Virus record (IMG/VR): IMGVR_UViG_3300048837_002307
Coordinates: 1-22,234 of that record
Source of the DNA: a virus
Direction: 5' to 3' (one strand)
DNA length: 22,234 bases
The number at the start of each line of letters is the position of its first letter. Within the stretch, counting starts at the first letter, position 1. Below are positions 21,707 to 22,234 of the stretch, one piece after another. A program made the translations under genes and the position numbers. The notes under the pieces are model-generated. The model was not told where the DNA came from. It made no database searches and saw nothing but the letters and a program-made list of their open reading frames with translations.

Positions 21707-22234
21707 TGCCGCGCGGTCGTATTTGCGTGCCAGATCCAGGAGCTTGGTCTTGATCGTTTTCCATTCGGGCCTGGTTTCCCCGGCGATCTCTCCGTAAACC
21801 TTGTCGCGAAGGGCTCCCTTGTACCAGCCCTTGGTCCATCCCAGTCGGTAGAACAATCGGTTGAGTTCCGTTTCACCCAGGCCGGCACCAGGTCGATCCC
21901 AACAGCTCTTGGTGCCTTCTTTTTTGGTGTAGTCCCAATCGCTGCAGCGCCGGGTGTTGAGGGCCAGTTCTACCAAACCCAGCACCATCATCAGGTATCC
22001 AACCACCTTGGTCTTGTTGAGAGTTCCGGCGAAGGCGCGGAATTCGATTCGGTTCTTTCCGCGAGCCACGTGTGTCAGGTTCAGCAGGTGGTAGCGATCC
22101 GATTCGCATCGGCTCTTGGCGTTGTCCTTGTCACCGTATTGCTTGATCCGCTTGGCGTAGGTCATCTGTTCGCGTTTGCGCGTTCCGGTCGAAGCGTAGA
22201 TCGCTCGTTCATGGTTGCCGACCAAAGAAATCAA
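21704..22234 (-). CDS. amidoligase-family protein, C-terminal part (cut by window edge)
   Basis: This frame runs off the right edge; 176 residues of the C-terminal part are visible. The segments RYHLLNLTHVARGKNRIEFR and FAGTLNKTKVVGYLMMVLGL match putative amidoligases (ATP-grasp/GCS-related enzymes that join amines to carboxyl groups), where the E-F-R-x-F/x-x-G-T-L block is near the active site. The C-terminal ~80 residues are a basic helical tail. Amidoligase genes of this type are common in phages and planctomycete accessory regions; substrates are mostly unknown. The apparent TTG first codon at the edge is an artefact of the cut. ATP-binding residues further upstream cannot be checked. Confidence 0.75.
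   Translation of the reverse strand: MISLVGNHERAIYASTGTRKREQMTYAKRIKQYGDKDNAKSRCESDRYHLLNLTHVARGKNRIEFRAFAGTLNKTKVVGYLMMVLGLVELALNTRRCSDWDYTKKEGTKSCWDRPGAGLGETELNRLFYRLGWTKGWYKGALRDKVYGEIAGETRPEWKTIKTKLLDLARKYDRAA

Overview
The window looks like part of an integrated mobile element, probably in a planctomycete. That lineage call is an inference: the small ORF / DUF2924 / large serine recombinase / HTH cassette, an amidoligase and a run of small conserved minus-strand genes are a familiar combination there. No rRNA, ordinary tRNA or core metabolic gene is present to fix the taxonomy. No terminase, capsid, portal or tail gene was recognised, so the element is either a non-phage integrative element or only the early half of a prophage.

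Layout. (1) 1-3780, minus strand: a C5-cytosine methyltransferase, then a tight four-gene integration cassette (57-aa protein -> DUF2924 -> large serine recombinase -> small HTH protein). (2) 4206-7230, plus strand: two overlapping genes of unknown function followed by a PD-(D/E)XK restriction-like nuclease, which could be defence cargo. (3) 7231-7742: a non-coding stretch packed with dyads, ending in a leader that could hide or expose the ribosome binding site of a sigma-like factor. (4) 7743-18197, plus strand: a phage-type early module with a sigma-like factor, two small proteins, a Cas4/RecB-like Fe-S nuclease, a Sak4-like ATPase, a DUF669 protein, a 147-nt tRNA-like RNA, a DUF5131 (Gp37/Gp68) protein, a RusA resolvase, an AEP primase - SF3 helicase, a nested inverted repeat that may be an origin, an unknown protein, a ParB-methyltransferase fusion and an HNH nuclease. 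(5) 18194-22234, minus strand: small accessory genes in short operons (DUF4314-like, HARE-HTH and others), ending in an amidoligase cut by the window edge.

How it fits together. The recombinase cassette would move the element. The nuclease/ATPase/DUF669/RusA set is a complete-looking single-strand annealing and resolution toolkit, and the primase-helicase would start and drive replication. The two methyltransferases would mark or protect the DNA. The sigma-like factor could control element promoters; a 40-nt element of fixed length found about 40 nt upstream of three consecutive minus-strand genes is a candidate target.

Most worth checking: the tRNA-like RNA with an oversized central domain beside the DUF5131 gene, the switch-like sigma leader, the nested repeat after the primase, the three-copy promoter-like element, and the unknown two-gene cassette. 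All family names rest on reading motifs by eye; no database search was run.
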